A DNA stretch of 64,000 nucleotides from Mesorhizobium sp. M3A.F.Ca.ET.080.04.2.1 (GCF_003952525.1 NZ_CP034451.1:1178001-1242000), one strand, 5' to 3'; counted from the first letter of the stretch, positions 45,084-54,145 are shown. The notes: generated by a model from the letters alone, not told the origin. Made by a program: numbers and translations.

Positions 45084-45119
45084 AGGCCCGCACGCTGATC
45101 CAGCGGGCGGGCCTGTTTT
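45084..45119 (+). terminator. Terminator-like hairpin
   Basis: AGGCCCGC / GCGGGCCT perfect 8-bp stem then GTTTT. No gene ends just before it; a hairpin with TCTCGCC/GGCGAGA arms lies about 30 bases upstream, so it may end a short RNA. Confidence 0.55.
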
Positions 45120-45227
45120 CGGCTGAGCGATGCATGCCCTTGTCCCGGGACCGTTGCGCGCTGCCGGGCGGCATGCATAGGCCGAAAGAGGTACGGAACC
45201 TTCTCTCCCGGCCAAAGTTATACTGCG

Positions 45228-45313
45228 CCTGCTTGCGCCCATACCCCTTTGTGCGCAGGCAGGGATTCCAACCCCAAATTTGCCCCCTGGCGTCCCCCAG
45301 GCGGGCTTTTTTG
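45228..45313 (+). ncRNA. Candidate small RNA: hairpin plus terminator
   Basis: CCTGCTTGCGC / GCGCAGGCAGG (45228-45263, one mismatch) is followed after 18 bases by a terminator-like hairpin GCCCCCTGG...CCAGGCGGGC with a T6 run (45282-45313). TTCTCTCCCGG lies upstream. No open frame fits. Promoter not identified. Confidence 0.45.
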
Positions 45314-45431
45314 TTTCAGCTGCCGGCAGACGCCCGGCCATGGCCGAGTCGCCCGAAGCTGACCTGTCCCATTTCAGGACCGAAAGGCTGGCATACGCCT
45401 TGCACCGAGGACGTTGCCGGTTAATCCCGGT

Positions 45432-45628
45432 CCTGATCGCGTATTCTGATCAGGTTAGTAGGCTCGCCGGGCTTGAGGTGGTTGGGGTTCTCGCCCGGCG
45501 GGTTTATTTCCGAACGCCAAACTGGCTCGCTCCTGCTTACACAAGAGACGAGCCAGCCCGGCCCGGTGTTGCGTTGTTGGGTGGGTTCCACCGAAGGCCT
45601 CTGCCGCGTGCCCAAGGGAGGACGCGGC
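45432..45628 (+). ncRNA. Candidate structured RNA with four perfect hairpins
   Basis: Perfect stems in series: CCTGATC/GATCAGG (45432-45454), CGCCGGGC/GCCCGGCG (45465-45500, then GGTTTATTT), CTGGCTCG/CGAGCCAG (45522-45556), GCCGCGT/ACGCGGC (45603-45628). The frames here lack ribosome binding sites and have unbiased composition. I cannot place it in a known RNA family. Confidence 0.35.
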
Positions 45629-46088
45629 ATTGGCTTGCATCGCGCTCCGTTTGGGCGTTTGTGTCAATCCAATCATTTTAGGGGGCGCTAATACGAACGG
45701 GTTAGACCCGTCGAGGGACGCTTACCGCGGTTGGAGATGCCGGAAAGCCTTGCAGCCAAGGAGGATGGGGCAGGTGAGGCGTCAAGGGTTTTTTTTGGAG
45801 GAGCCTTTTGCGCCGAGCGCCCTGTCTGGCGCCGCAGTGCGACACTGCTGTCGGACACCGGAAGACGCGGCTGACGAAGCTGCGCGACTCGGGGCGCGTG
45901 CTGGGTGATCGAGCGATCGCTGGGCGAGAATGGCTCTTGCCGGGCAAGCTGTGGGCATGCGCAGCGGCTCGACAAGCCTCTGCGTTGCCGACAGCGTCGA
46001 CACCCGGCTCGAGGCCGAGCAAGATCAACAAGATAGCGGGGAACAAATATCAAATGTTAATGTTAGGGGGCCCCACGGAGGCCTTCCC
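45629..46088. other. Non-coding stretch with hairpins, no gene recognised
   Basis: About 460 bases. It contains ACGGGTTAGACCCGT (near 45705) and CCTTGCAGCCAAGG hairpins and a T8 run at about 45788. Frames are short and unconvincing until the ATG at 46089. Confidence 0.35.
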
Positions 46089-46256
46089 ATGACATCGGAG
46101 CAGCAGAATGACACGCTGGCCGTGCTCGTTCGGCGGCTGGTCGAGAGGACCAGCATCACCGAAGAGCAGGCCCGGGAACTCGTCCTGCTCATCGGCTTCG
46201 AATGGCCCTCGCTGCTTCGCGAGGCCCTGGCCATAAAGCCGAAGGATTCGGCATGA
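46089..46256 (+). CDS. Small acidic helical hypothetical protein
   Basis: 55 residues: MTSEQQNDTLAVLVRRLVERTSITEEQARELVLLIG at the front, helical throughout. CACGGAGGCCTTCCC precedes the ATG, with GGAGG seven bases away, which is the main evidence for translation. No family recognised. Confidence 0.6.
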   Translation: MTSEQQNDTLAVLVRRLVERTSITEEQARELVLLIGFEWPSLLREALAIKPKDSA

Positions 46257-46449
46257 GCAGCTGGGAGCTGCGGAGCTTTTCGATATAGCTGTCATGCTCT
46301 GAATGTTCGAAACATGCTGCCAAGCGGCCTGCCGAATACATCCGCCGTCACGGCCAATATACGGCGCTATGCAGTCTAAGACCTCTGCGCCGGCACATTA
46401 GACTTCGGTCACAATTGAGTCGCATCAAATAAAGCGGCAAACTTGCCCA

Positions 46450-46665
46450 ATGAGATTCGCCGTCATCCAGGATCCGTGCGACGACTGGATGGTGTATGAC
46501 CTGCTTTACGATCTCCCGGCGGAGATCGCGGGCGAGCTGCCAGTCGGGTTGACGCGAGAGGAGGCCGAACGCCTGGCCCGACAAGCCAACCAGGGTCGGC
46601 CGGTCCGGCTGCGGGCATTGCCTGGAGACGGCGGCACGGCGATCCACCAAATCCGTCGCCTATGA
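46450..46665 (+). CDS. Hypothetical protein
   Basis: 71 residues: a beta-strand start with the DDWMVYDLLYDLPAEIAG segment followed by a helix LTREEAERLARQANQG, a pattern seen in small rhizobial proteins. No clear ribosome binding site. Codon use is similar to neighbours. Function unknown. Confidence 0.5.
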   Translation: MRFAVIQDPCDDWMVYDLLYDLPAEIAGELPVGLTREEAERLARQANQGRPVRLRALPGDGGTAIHQIRRL

Positions 46666-46688
46666 ACTGACGCGATCGCCAAGGCCGG

Positions 46689-48257
46689 TCACCCGGCCGT
46701 TTCGGCGATGAAGGCCCGGACATGGCCGACGAACTCGTCGAAGGCGGGTTCGCCTTCGAGCAGGATGTGGTTGCGGCTTTCCAGCTCGAGGAAGCGCGCG
46801 CCTGGAATGCCGGCGGCCAGGGTGCGTCCGGATTCGACCGGGGCGACATTGTCGTCGCGCGCGTGCAACACCAAGGTCGGCACGCTAACCTTCTCCAGAA
46901 GATCGCCGACATCGATGACGGAAAAGGCGCTTTGCAGGCGCCAGGCGTCGTCCGGAAGGATGGTGCGCAGCAGCAATTCGTCCATCCAGGCGAAGTGCTC
47001 GTGCGTGGCGCCGGGAATGAACATCGAGCAGAACACCTGGCGGAACATCGGGTTCGACTTGCCCCAGCCCTCGCGCATCAGCGTCGCGATCGCCTCGCGC
47101 GTCGCGATCTCGCCGGCGTCGCCGCGTGCCCGCCAACCTTTGACATAGCCGCCATAGAGGATCATGCCCGATACCTTCTCGGGATGGCGTATGGCGTAGG
47201 CGATGGAGACGGCGCAGCTCTGCGAGAGGCCGAGCAGGGTAAAGCGGTCGAGCCCTGCCGCCTCGACCACGCATTCGAGATCGGAGACCATGGTGTCGAA
47301 GGAGACGTCGGGCACCTGACGCTGCGACAGGCCGTTGCAGCGCTCGTCATAGCGCACCAGCTGGTTGTCGCGCGACAGCGCCGCGATCCAGTGCCGCCAG
47401 ATCGGGCTGTCCCAGTCATAGGTGAGATGCGACATCCAGTGCGCGGCGCGCAGGATGGGCGGGCCGCTGCCGGTCCTGGCATAGGCGAGCCTGGTGCCGT
47501 CGACGGCGCGGCAGAAATGCACGGCGCGGCCGGGGTCCTGCGCGTGCGCCGGCCTCTTGGCGGGCGCAGGCGATTGCGGCGGGGCGGCGACAGCGGTGGC
47601 GGGCTGCGCGGACCGTGCCGTCGGCTGCGCGGCCGCCGTCCTGACCTTCTCCTCCAGCGCCTCGATCTCGGCCGCAAGGCTTGCATCCTCGGGAACGAGG
47701 CGGCGCAGACGCCGGGCGAGCGGCAGCGCCCGCTTCGGCTCGCCGGCCAGGCGCTCGACCAGCTCGCGCAATATGCCGAGCTCGGCGATCTCGACCTCGC
47801 TGGCGATGGCCTGCCGCCACGCCTCGTATTCGGCGCACCGCTCGAGCGACAGATCGGCCAGGACATCGCCGCGGATCGAGGCGACAACGGCCTCCAGCTC
47901 GTCGGTCGGCCATGAGGACAGCTCGCCCTTCACCAGGGGCTGCAGGCGGGCATAGTCGGTTTCGACCTTCAGCGACACCGCGTTGCGGTCGGCGGCCAGG
48001 GCGGATTCGCTATCTCCCAGCACCTGGCGGATCTTGGACAGGCTCCAGCGGAGCGCGCCGCGCGGATCGTCCGGAACGTCCCAGAAGATCTCGCATAGCC
48101 GCTCGCGCTGATGCGACCTGGCGGTGACGGCAAGGTAGGCGAGCAGGGCGCGGGTCTTGCGTGAGGGCGGCAGGTCGAGCAATTCGCCGCCGCGGGCCAC
48201 CTCAAAATTACCGAGCACGCGCAATTCCAGCGGCCCGGCTTGCGGACCGTCGGTCAT
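46689..48257 (-). CDS. BTAD/SARP-type DNA-binding domain fused to an alpha/beta hydrolase
   Basis: 522 residues from ATG 48257. Residues about 8-90 are an OmpR-type winged helix as in SARP regulators (LELRVLGNFEVARGGELLDLPPSRKTRALLAYLAV...RWSLSKIRQVLGD), and 90-200 a BTAD-like helical part (EYEAWRQAIASEVEIAELGILREL). A Pro/Ala linker (near 210-240) leads to an alpha/beta hydrolase with nucleophile GLSQSCA, acid DDNVAP and His in RNHILLEGEP. All three catalytic residues are present. A ligand-sensing or enzymatic regulator is implied. It ends 23 bases beyond the hypothetical gene on the other strand. Confidence 0.85.
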   Translation of the reverse strand: MTDGPQAGPLELRVLGNFEVARGGELLDLPPSRKTRALLAYLAVTARSHQRERLCEIFWDVPDDPRGALRWSLSKIRQVLGDSESALAADRNAVSLKVETDYARLQPLVKGELSSWPTDELEAVVASIRGDVLADLSLERCAEYEAWRQAIASEVEIAELGILRELVERLAGEPKRALPLARRLRRLVPEDASLAAEIEALEEKVRTAAAQPTARSAQPATAVAAPPQSPAPAKRPAHAQDPGRAVHFCRAVDGTRLAYARTGSGPPILRAAHWMSHLTYDWDSPIWRHWIAALSRDNQLVRYDERCNGLSQRQVPDVSFDTMVSDLECVVEAAGLDRFTLLGLSQSCAVSIAYAIRHPEKVSGMILYGGYVKGWRARGDAGEIATREAIATLMREGWGKSNPMFRQVFCSMFIPGATHEHFAWMDELLLRTILPDDAWRLQSAFSVIDVGDLLEKVSVPTLVLHARDDNVAPVESGRTLAAGIPGARFLELESRNHILLEGEPAFDEFVGHVRAFIAETAG

Positions 48258-48446
48258 GCGGCCAGGCACCCTTCGGTTGCCATTTACCCCCTTCGGTTCC
48301 TCATCGCAGCGGCGAGAGAACACCGCACCGGAATATCAAAATCGGCTAAAATGCGGAAGCCTTGTTCGCTGCCGGCACGACCGATACGCCAAGATGGCAG
48401 TGCCGAATGTGCGATGCGTTACATTTGGCGACGGCGCCGAAGCTGC

Positions 48447-48604
48447 CAATCTCCCCCCTCGTGGGGGAGATGTCCGGCAGGACAGAGGGGGGCGCGAAGG
48501 AACTCGGCCTTCCGTGATCTTGTTTGTCACAAAAACGGACAGGCTGGCGGGACAGCGCCCCCCTCTGCCTTGCCAGGCATCTCCCCCACGAGGGGGGAGA
48601 TCAG
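48447..48604. repeat. REP-like palindrome pair
   Basis: AATCTCCCCCCTCGTGGGGG with GCGCGAAGGAACTC flank at left, inverted CTGGCGGGACAGCGCCCCCC...GGGGGGAGATCAG at right, separated by about 50 bases. The two outer flank types seen singly elsewhere here face each other across the spacer. Confidence 0.8.
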
Positions 48605-48609
48605 CAGCT

Positions 48610-50046
48610 TCAACGCTTTCGCCAACGTCCAACGGCAATCAGCAGCGCCACCACCACCAATCCCGCCGCCACCGCGAAGGTGACTCTCATCCCGCTCGCG
48701 ACCGCCTCGGGCGCTGCCCGACCGATATCCCTCGCACCCACCGCAAAGGCAAACACCGCGCCCATCGCCGCCGCGCCGGTGACGAGGCCGAGATTGCGCG
48801 ACAGGCTCAGCATGGCCGACACCACGCCGCGCTCACGCTCACCGACATCCAGCATCACGGCGGTGTTGTTGGCCGCCTGGAAGAGCTGGTAGCCCGGCGT
48901 CAGAAGCACGATCGCGGCCGTGTAGCCGGCGAGGCCGAACAGGCCCGGCAGCATCGACAGGGCGAGGCAGCCGACGACCATCATCGCCAAGCCGGCGATG
49001 ATCATGCGGCCGGCGCCGAGGCGATCGACGATGCGGCCGGAAACGACGCCGCAGAGCGCCGAGACGACCGGGCCAATCGACATGACGGCGCCGGTGAGCG
49101 CTTCGCCCAAGCCGAGAGCGCGCGACAGATAGAACGGCACCACGACCAGCGTCGCCATCATCACAGTCGAGACCAGCGCATTCACGGCAAGGCTCGAGCC
49201 CAGCACGGAACCGCGCAGCAGCGAGAGGTTCACCAGCGGCGCGGCGACCCTGCCCTCGGCGATGACGAACAGACCGGCGCCGAGCGCTGCCACGGCCAGC
49301 AGCGCCATGTTGAGGCCGCCGAAATGGCCGCGCCCGATTGTCATCGCCAGCGCATAGGCGGCCAGCGTCGCGGCGAGCAGCAGCGTGCCAAGCACATCGA
49401 AGCGAGGGCCAGTTTTCTTCGCCGGCTGGCCGACGGCGCTCGCCGCCTTGGCCTCGCGCGCGGCGGGCAGGAAGCGCTGCGCCGCAAGCAGGGCAACGAG
49501 GCCGAGCCCGGCGTTGACCAGGAAGATCGCGCGCCAGCCGAGAGCGGCGATGAGCACGCCGCCGAGCGAGGGGCCGAGCGCGGTGCCGATCGCCGACATG
49601 GTGCCGAGCAGGCCCATGGCGCTACCGGTGCGCTCCCTCGGCACCGTCTCGCCGACGAAAGCGACGGTCAGCGCCATCATCACCGCCGCGCCCAGTCCTT
49701 GCGCGGCGCGCGCGGCAACCAGCAGCGCGAGCGACGGCGCGAGCGCCGCGGCAAGCGAGGCAGCGCTGAACAGGCCAAGGCCGGCGACCAGCAGCAGGCG
49801 GCGGCCGACCAGATCGCCGAGCCGCCCGACGCTGACGATGAAGGCCGTGATGGCCACGAGATAGGCCAGCACCACCCATTGCACCGCCGGAAACGACGCG
49901 GCGAAGGCAGTGCTCAGCGTCGGCAGCGCGACATTGGCGATCGAGGTGCTGAGCGAAGAGAGCAGCATGGCGAGCGACAGGCTGGCCAGCGCGCCGGCCG
50001 TGGATCGGCTCGCGGATGCGACGTGGGAATGAGCGATGTCGGCCAT
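48610..50046 (-). CDS. MFS drug/multidrug exporter (DHA2/EmrB-like)
   Basis: 478 residues from ATG 50046 (CCGGAGAAGCACC upstream). Probably 14 membrane segments: TSIANVALPTLSTAF in helix 1, VGRLGDLVGRRLLLVAGL as the helix 2-3 loop, RAAQGLGAAVMMALTVAFVGETVPRERTGSAMGLLG for motif C region. This fits the DHA2 drug:H+ antiporters. The divergently transcribed LysR gene 136 bases away is the likely regulator. Confidence 0.87.
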   Translation of the reverse strand: MADIAHSHVASASRSTAGALASLSLAMLLSSLSTSIANVALPTLSTAFAASFPAVQWVVLAYLVAITAFIVSVGRLGDLVGRRLLLVAGLGLFSAASLAAALAPSLALLVAARAAQGLGAAVMMALTVAFVGETVPRERTGSAMGLLGTMSAIGTALGPSLGGVLIAALGWRAIFLVNAGLGLVALLAAQRFLPAAREAKAASAVGQPAKKTGPRFDVLGTLLLAATLAAYALAMTIGRGHFGGLNMALLAVAALGAGLFVIAEGRVAAPLVNLSLLRGSVLGSSLAVNALVSTVMMATLVVVPFYLSRALGLGEALTGAVMSIGPVVSALCGVVSGRIVDRLGAGRMIIAGLAMMVVGCLALSMLPGLFGLAGYTAAIVLLTPGYQLFQAANNTAVMLDVGERERGVVSAMLSLSRNLGLVTGAAAMGAVFAFAVGARDIGRAAPEAVASGMRVTFAVAAGLVVVALLIAVGRWRKR

Positions 50047-50181
50047 GGTGCTTCTCCGGCGCGGGTGAGACTTGCCGGCAAGATAGGCGGCTGCCAGATA
50101 TGGCGGAACATGCAGCATTTGCACTTCATCATTGCATGAAACGCCATGTCACCGAGCGACAACCATGTTATGGTTGCGCTT

Positions 50182-51078
50182 ATGTCGCGACCCGATCTCA
50201 ACCTGCTCTTCACGCTGGACGTGCTGCTCGCCGAAGGCAGCGTCGCCAAGGCGGCGCGGCGGCTGCGGCTCAGCCCCTCGGCAATGAGCCGGGCGCTGGC
50301 AAGGCTGCGCGAAGCAACCGGCGATCCGCTGCTGGTGCGGGCCGGGCGCGGCCTGGTGCCGACGTCGCGCGCGATCGAGCTCAGCGCCGAGGTCGGCCAG
50401 TTGGTGAAACAGGCCGAAGCCATGCTGCGCCCGGCCGCGAAGCTCGACCTCAAGCGGCTCGTGCGCAGTTTCACGCTGCGCAACAGCGACGGCTTCGTGG
50501 AGAATTTCGGCCCTGGGCTGATCGCCCGCGTCGCCGCCGAAGCGCCGGGCGTGCAGCTGCGCTTCGTGGCCAAGCCCGACAAGGACAGCGCCCCTATGCG
50601 CGAAGGCGGTGTCGACCTCGAGACCGGCGTGGTCGGCGGCTCGACCGGGCCGGAGGTGCGGGCGCAGGCGCTGTTCCGCGACCGCTTCGTCGGCGTCGTG
50701 CGGCAAGGTCACCCGTTAAGCCAAGCCAGGGTCACCGCCGCGCGTTTCGCCGCCGGCCGCCACATTTTGATCTCGCGCCGCGGACTCGACCGCGGGCCGG
50801 TCGACGAGGCGCTGGAACTCGACGGGCTCAGGCGCGAGATCGCAACCGTGGTCGGCGGCTTCTCGGAAGCGCTGGCGCTGGCGCGCGGCTCCGACCTGAT
50901 CGCCACCGTGCCCGAGCGCTATACCGGCAAGCTGCGCGAAGGCATGTTCAGCTTCGCGCTGCCCCTGCGGCTGGCGGAACTCACCATCTCGCTGCTGTGG
51001 CATCCGCGCCTCGACGCCGATCCGGCGCATCGCTGGCTGCGCGCGCTGGTGCGGGAGGTGTGCGCCGGCCGATCGTAA
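50182..51078 (+). CDS. LysR-family transcriptional regulator
   Basis: 298 residues from ATG 50182 (50146 also in frame). HTH: DLNLLFTLDVLLAEGSVAKAARRLRLSPSAMSRALARLREATGDPLLVR, the LysR pattern. The C-terminal effector domain has the usual two-lobe order. Divergent from the MFS exporter gene, so the 135-base gap, which contains ATTTGCACTTCATCATTGCA, probably holds its operator. Inducer unknown. Confidence 0.88.
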   Translation: MSRPDLNLLFTLDVLLAEGSVAKAARRLRLSPSAMSRALARLREATGDPLLVRAGRGLVPTSRAIELSAEVGQLVKQAEAMLRPAAKLDLKRLVRSFTLRNSDGFVENFGPGLIARVAAEAPGVQLRFVAKPDKDSAPMREGGVDLETGVVGGSTGPEVRAQALFRDRFVGVVRQGHPLSQARVTAARFAAGRHILISRRGLDRGPVDEALELDGLRREIATVVGGFSEALALARGSDLIATVPERYTGKLREGMFSFALPLRLAELTISLLWHPRLDADPAHRWLRALVREVCAGRS

Positions 51079-51097
51079 AGCGAAACCGACTTTCGCT
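51079..51097 (+). terminator. Hairpin after the LysR gene
   Basis: AGCGAAA CCGAC TTTCGCT: a perfect 7-bp stem with a 5-base loop, immediately after the stop codon. Only a short T-run follows. Confidence 0.4.
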
Positions 51098-51335
51098 TTC
51101 CGCCCGGAACCTATCGTCGACGGGCCCGTTCTGCATGAGGTTGCGCCAGTTCACGCACTCCTCTTCTCCAGTTACTTTGTAACTTGGAGCGGTTTGTTTG
51201 CGTCTTGTCTTCCTTGTTTATCTACAAGATTTGCACCTGCCAGGATAATATTGTTTTCGTCGGGAAACTTCCACTTGCGATATTCGTTCTTCAATCGATC
51301 GTGATGCGAACGATCTTTTCACTTGGAGGTATATC

Positions 51336-51629
51336 ATGAAAACCCGTTTCCTTTTCCTTGGCGCGATGGCGCTTTCGATCATGGCCGGCTCGGCAATGGC
51401 CGGCAGCACGACCGGCACCTCGGCACTCGACGATCCGCAGAAGATGTCGCCGTTCTTCACCGACGCCGGCATGAAGACGATGAAGAGCGAAGCCGATTTC
51501 AAGACCGCCTGGATGGCGCTCACCGAAGAAGACCGCACCTCGATGAAGAAGGACTGCGGCGACGAGGCCATCGCCAAGCAGCACGACGATTTCTGCAAGA
51601 TGACCAAGCAGCTCGGCGGCGCGAATTAA
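51336..51629 (+). CDS. Small secreted protein
   Basis: 97 residues with a signal peptide (MKTRFLFLGAMALSIMAGSAMA) and a soluble mature part (DPQKMSPFFTDAGMKTMKSEADFKTAWMALTEEDRTSMKKDC...FCKMTKQLGG) with two Cys near the end. CTTGGAGGTATATC precedes the ATG. The mature part is helical and Met-rich, but no metal site is certain. The AT-rich 250 bases upstream probably contain its promoter. Confidence 0.75.
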   Translation: MKTRFLFLGAMALSIMAGSAMAGSTTGTSALDDPQKMSPFFTDAGMKTMKSEADFKTAWMALTEEDRTSMKKDCGDEAIAKQHDDFCKMTKQLGGAN

Positions 51630-51889
51630 GCGGCGAGCCTGGGCAGCCAAACGGCGGGCCGCAGCGCCCGCCGTTTGGCGTTCTCAGGACCCTGCCGACG
51701 CGCCATCGTGATCGCGATGCGCGGCGGCCGACTGTGAAAGGTCGCAGGCCCGGTTCCACTCTCGGCCGGAGTTGTTACCACTTTCGCGAAACCGGTCATA
51801 GCCGGCTGACGACCGCACTTGATCCGCCAAGGCAGCAAATCGCCAAGGCCGCAGTGGTCGCCGGGTGCAAATCCTGCGCTTCGGCAGCC

Positions 51890-52006
51890 TCAGACCCGGG
51901 CGCCGCCCAGCAATGCGGCAATCAGCGTCACCAGGAAGACGAGCAGCCCCAGCGCAAACCGTTCCAGCCTGGAGCGCCGCAGAACCCGCAGCAAATGATT
52001 GGCCAT
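51890..52006 (-). CDS. Small membrane protein (38 residues)
   Basis: MANHLLRVLRRSRLERFALG then a single hydrophobic helix (LLVFLVTLIAALLGGARV). GGGGAGGGTGCC just before the ATG is a good ribosome binding site, so translation is likely. The basic N-terminus predicts an N-in orientation. Function unknown. Confidence 0.6.
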   Translation of the reverse strand: MANHLLRVLRRSRLERFALGLLVFLVTLIAALLGGARV

Positions 52007-52091
52007 GGCACCCTCCCCGCTCGCGCCGCGCATTGTAGCATGGTGGCGTGCAGACACCATGAAGCGGTTCACAGAGGCGCAGCGGGAGCGT

Positions 52092-52206
52092 TACCCGAAG
52101 GCGACAGAGGGGGTCGCTTTGAAGTGCCAATCCTCCACGGCTGCAATAGGCCGCGTCCAGTCGGACCGACCTGGCCTGCCGGCCATCTCCCCCTCGAGGG
52201 GGAGAG
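52092..52206. repeat. REP-like palindrome pair, partly decayed
   Basis: CCGAAGGCGACAGAGGGGGT at left and GGCCTGCCGGCCATCTCCCC at right around a spacer with CGTCCAGTCGGACCGACC. The left hairpin is missing. Confidence 0.65.
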
Positions 52207-52645
52207 CAGCCGTCACCGGGCGCTCCGCCATAAGCGAATGCTGTCGGCAGAAATGCACCCAAAAAAAGTCAGGTGGGCGTCGGCCCCGCCAATGAGACGA
52301 GTCGCGAAAAACCAGCCTATTCAAACGGATAAGCGGATCGCCCGATGAAGCGGGCGAAAAGGCCGGAAATCCGCCATCTCGGGGCTTGGCGAGGCCACGA
52401 CGCGGCGCTCACGGCAACCCAAATGTGCGCTGCAAAATGCTGAAAAACGCGCTTGCACCCCCCGGCGCGGCCAGATTGACAGCCGGGCACGCCAATGGCA
52501 CTTCGCAATCACTGGTCACGCATGACCGTTGCTGTTGGGGACGGACGGGGTTTCAGCAGCTTGGCGGCGGCGCCGGACGGGCGGGCACCTGCAGTGCACC
52601 GCCCGCTCCTGGCCAGGAGCGTCGAAGCGGCGCTCGGGCCGCTGG
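52207..52645. other. Intergenic stretch before the tandem short genes
   Basis: About 440 bases with no convincing gene. It contains the perfect palindrome GCTCCTGGCCAGGAGC near 52609 and a GGGCGG...CCGCCC hairpin near 52580, which could end transcription from the minus-strand peptide genes. Confidence 0.4.
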
Positions 52646-52735
52646 CTAGATCAATATCGAAGAACCATTGGCCGCGGTGACGGCAGAGAGCTTGCCGCGC
52701 TTCTCGAGTGTCGGCTTCGCGTAAACCTTCTTCAT
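52646..52735 (-). CDS. RiPP-precursor-like short peptide (tandem copy 2)
   Basis: 29 residues beginning MKKVYAKPTLEKRGKLSAVT, ending in a short hydrophobic tail. Motif shared with 44855 and 52824: Tyr5, KPTL, an Arg followed by x-Lys-Leu, and a Thr-Ala pair. AGGGGGAATCTCGG precedes ATG. Upstream TTGACA followed by GCGCTCACCTGCAC is matched at the same spacing in the neighbouring copy. No modifying enzyme is adjacent. Confidence 0.65.
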   Translation of the reverse strand: MKKVYAKPTLEKRGKLSAVTAANGSSILI

Positions 52736-52823
52736 CCGAGATTCCCCCTGAAGACAATCCGTGCAGGTGAGCGCCTCAAGGACGGCTTGTCAAGCCGCGG
52801 CTGCGGGCCGCCAGATCGCGGGC

Positions 52824-52916
52824 TCAGAATGTGAAGCCGGACGCCGGCACCGTCGCCGTGGCGGCGGAAAGCTTATCGCGCTTGTCGAGCGTCGGTTTCC
52901 TGTAAGGCTTCTTCAT
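52824..52916 (-). CDS. RiPP-precursor-like short peptide (tandem copy 1)
   Basis: 30 residues beginning MKKPYRKPTLDKRDKLSAAT, ending in a TVPASGFTF-type core-like tail. Same leader motif as 52646 and 44855. Upstream on the minus strand TTGACA is followed 13 bases later by GCGCTCCCCTGCGC, nearly identical to copy 2. The two tandem genes are separated by 88 bases. It is the first of the pair and lies 124 bases after the gene at 53040-53972. Confidence 0.65.
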   Translation of the reverse strand: MKKPYRKPTLDKRDKLSAATATVPASGFTF

Positions 52917-53039
52917 TCGGCTGGTCCTGCACAGTCGACGACTGGCGCAGGGGAGCGCGAACGAGCCGCGCTGTCAAGGTTTGGGCGGACGGCAGGCGAA
53001 CCGCGCGGCTTCGCGACAGGCCCGCTGGCTTGCGCGGCG

Positions 53040-53972
53040 TCATGCCGGCTGGCGCAGCCAGTGGCGGTCGAACACGTCGAGGATGGCGCGGAATTCGGCC
53101 GGCGGGATCTGGTTGGCGCCGCCGTCGCCGTCGACGGCGAGAAATTGCCCGAGCTGCCGGTCGACCGTTTCGGGGTGCTCGATGGCGATGCCGAGGCCGG
53201 CCAGGTCAGCGGCGATCGAACCTCCGGGCAGCAGATAGCCGCCCCAGGAGGCGTCGGGCGCCGCATGGCGCAGGCGGATGATGAGGATGCGGGTGAGCGA
53301 GGGCTGCGCCTCCGGGCCGATGATGGCGGTGCCGCACATATAGCCGCCAAGCACGCTGCCCGGCTGCGACTGCGGAAACAGGCTGAAGAAGAACTGGGCA
53401 TCGCCGCCGGTTTCCTTGAGATGCAGGTAGAGGCCGCGCTTGGCCGGCGTGACCGGGCCGGCGAGCGCCAACTGACCGGTCGGCAGCGCCTCGCGATAGG
53501 TGGCGGTGAGACCATGCACGCCGGGGCCGGCCTCGATCGCCAGGCTGCCCTTGATGAGCTGGCCGCGATAATAGGGCGACCAGGCTCGCGAATAGCAGGC
53601 ATAGCTGCCGACGAGCGCGATGCTCAGGCCGCGATCGTCATGCGCGGAGGAGGCTTCGACCTGCGCCACGGCGCGACGTTCGAGGTCGGCGCTGTCGATG
53701 CCGTGACGGGCCGAGATCTCGGCCGTGAAGCTCGACAGGTCGCTCTCGGCGATCCAGGCGCCGGGCTGATCGAGCCGCAGGACCTTAGCCCAGTCGTCAT
53801 AGACGCTGAGCTCGCGCGGATGGGCCCTGCCCTGCAGCCATTTGTCGGCGCGGCCGAGGTCGAAGGCCGTCTTCGGGTTGACGGCGCGAAACGCCGCCGC
53901 CAGATCCTTGCGGCTGACCGTCCCCAGCACCGCCGACGTCAGCCGCAGCTTTTGCGCGATATGCTGCGCCAT
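53040..53972 (-). CDS. Hypothetical protein with a possible HTH N-terminus
   Basis: 310 residues from ATG 53972. The first 70 residues look like a DNA-binding helical region (LGTVSRKDLAAAFRAVNPKTAFDLGRADKWLQGRAHPRELSVYDDWAKVL), resembling HTH-XRE-like small domains. The remainder is beta-rich with Tyr/Gly/Trp (LVGSYACYSRAWSPYYRGQLIKG). No catalytic motif recognised. It is transcribed toward the two short peptide genes; a link is possible but not shown. Confidence 0.65.
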   Translation of the reverse strand: MAQHIAQKLRLTSAVLGTVSRKDLAAAFRAVNPKTAFDLGRADKWLQGRAHPRELSVYDDWAKVLRLDQPGAWIAESDLSSFTAEISARHGIDSADLERRAVAQVEASSAHDDRGLSIALVGSYACYSRAWSPYYRGQLIKGSLAIEAGPGVHGLTATYREALPTGQLALAGPVTPAKRGLYLHLKETGGDAQFFFSLFPQSQPGSVLGGYMCGTAIIGPEAQPSLTRILIIRLRHAAPDASWGGYLLPGGSIAADLAGLGIAIEHPETVDRQLGQFLAVDGDGGANQIPPAEFRAILDVFDRHWLRQPA

Positions 53973-54145
53973 GCCGTTTCCCCTTGCCTCACCAGCAATA
54001 ACACACGCCGGCAGTCGGCCGCCACGCCGATTTTCCAACAGCTAATATTCCAGGAATTCCAGAGAATTCCAGGGTTTTCCGCGCATGCAAGCTTCGCGGC
54101 GGGACTGCCGGCGCTAGGCTCGTTGTGGGGCACTGGGGAGTTGTC

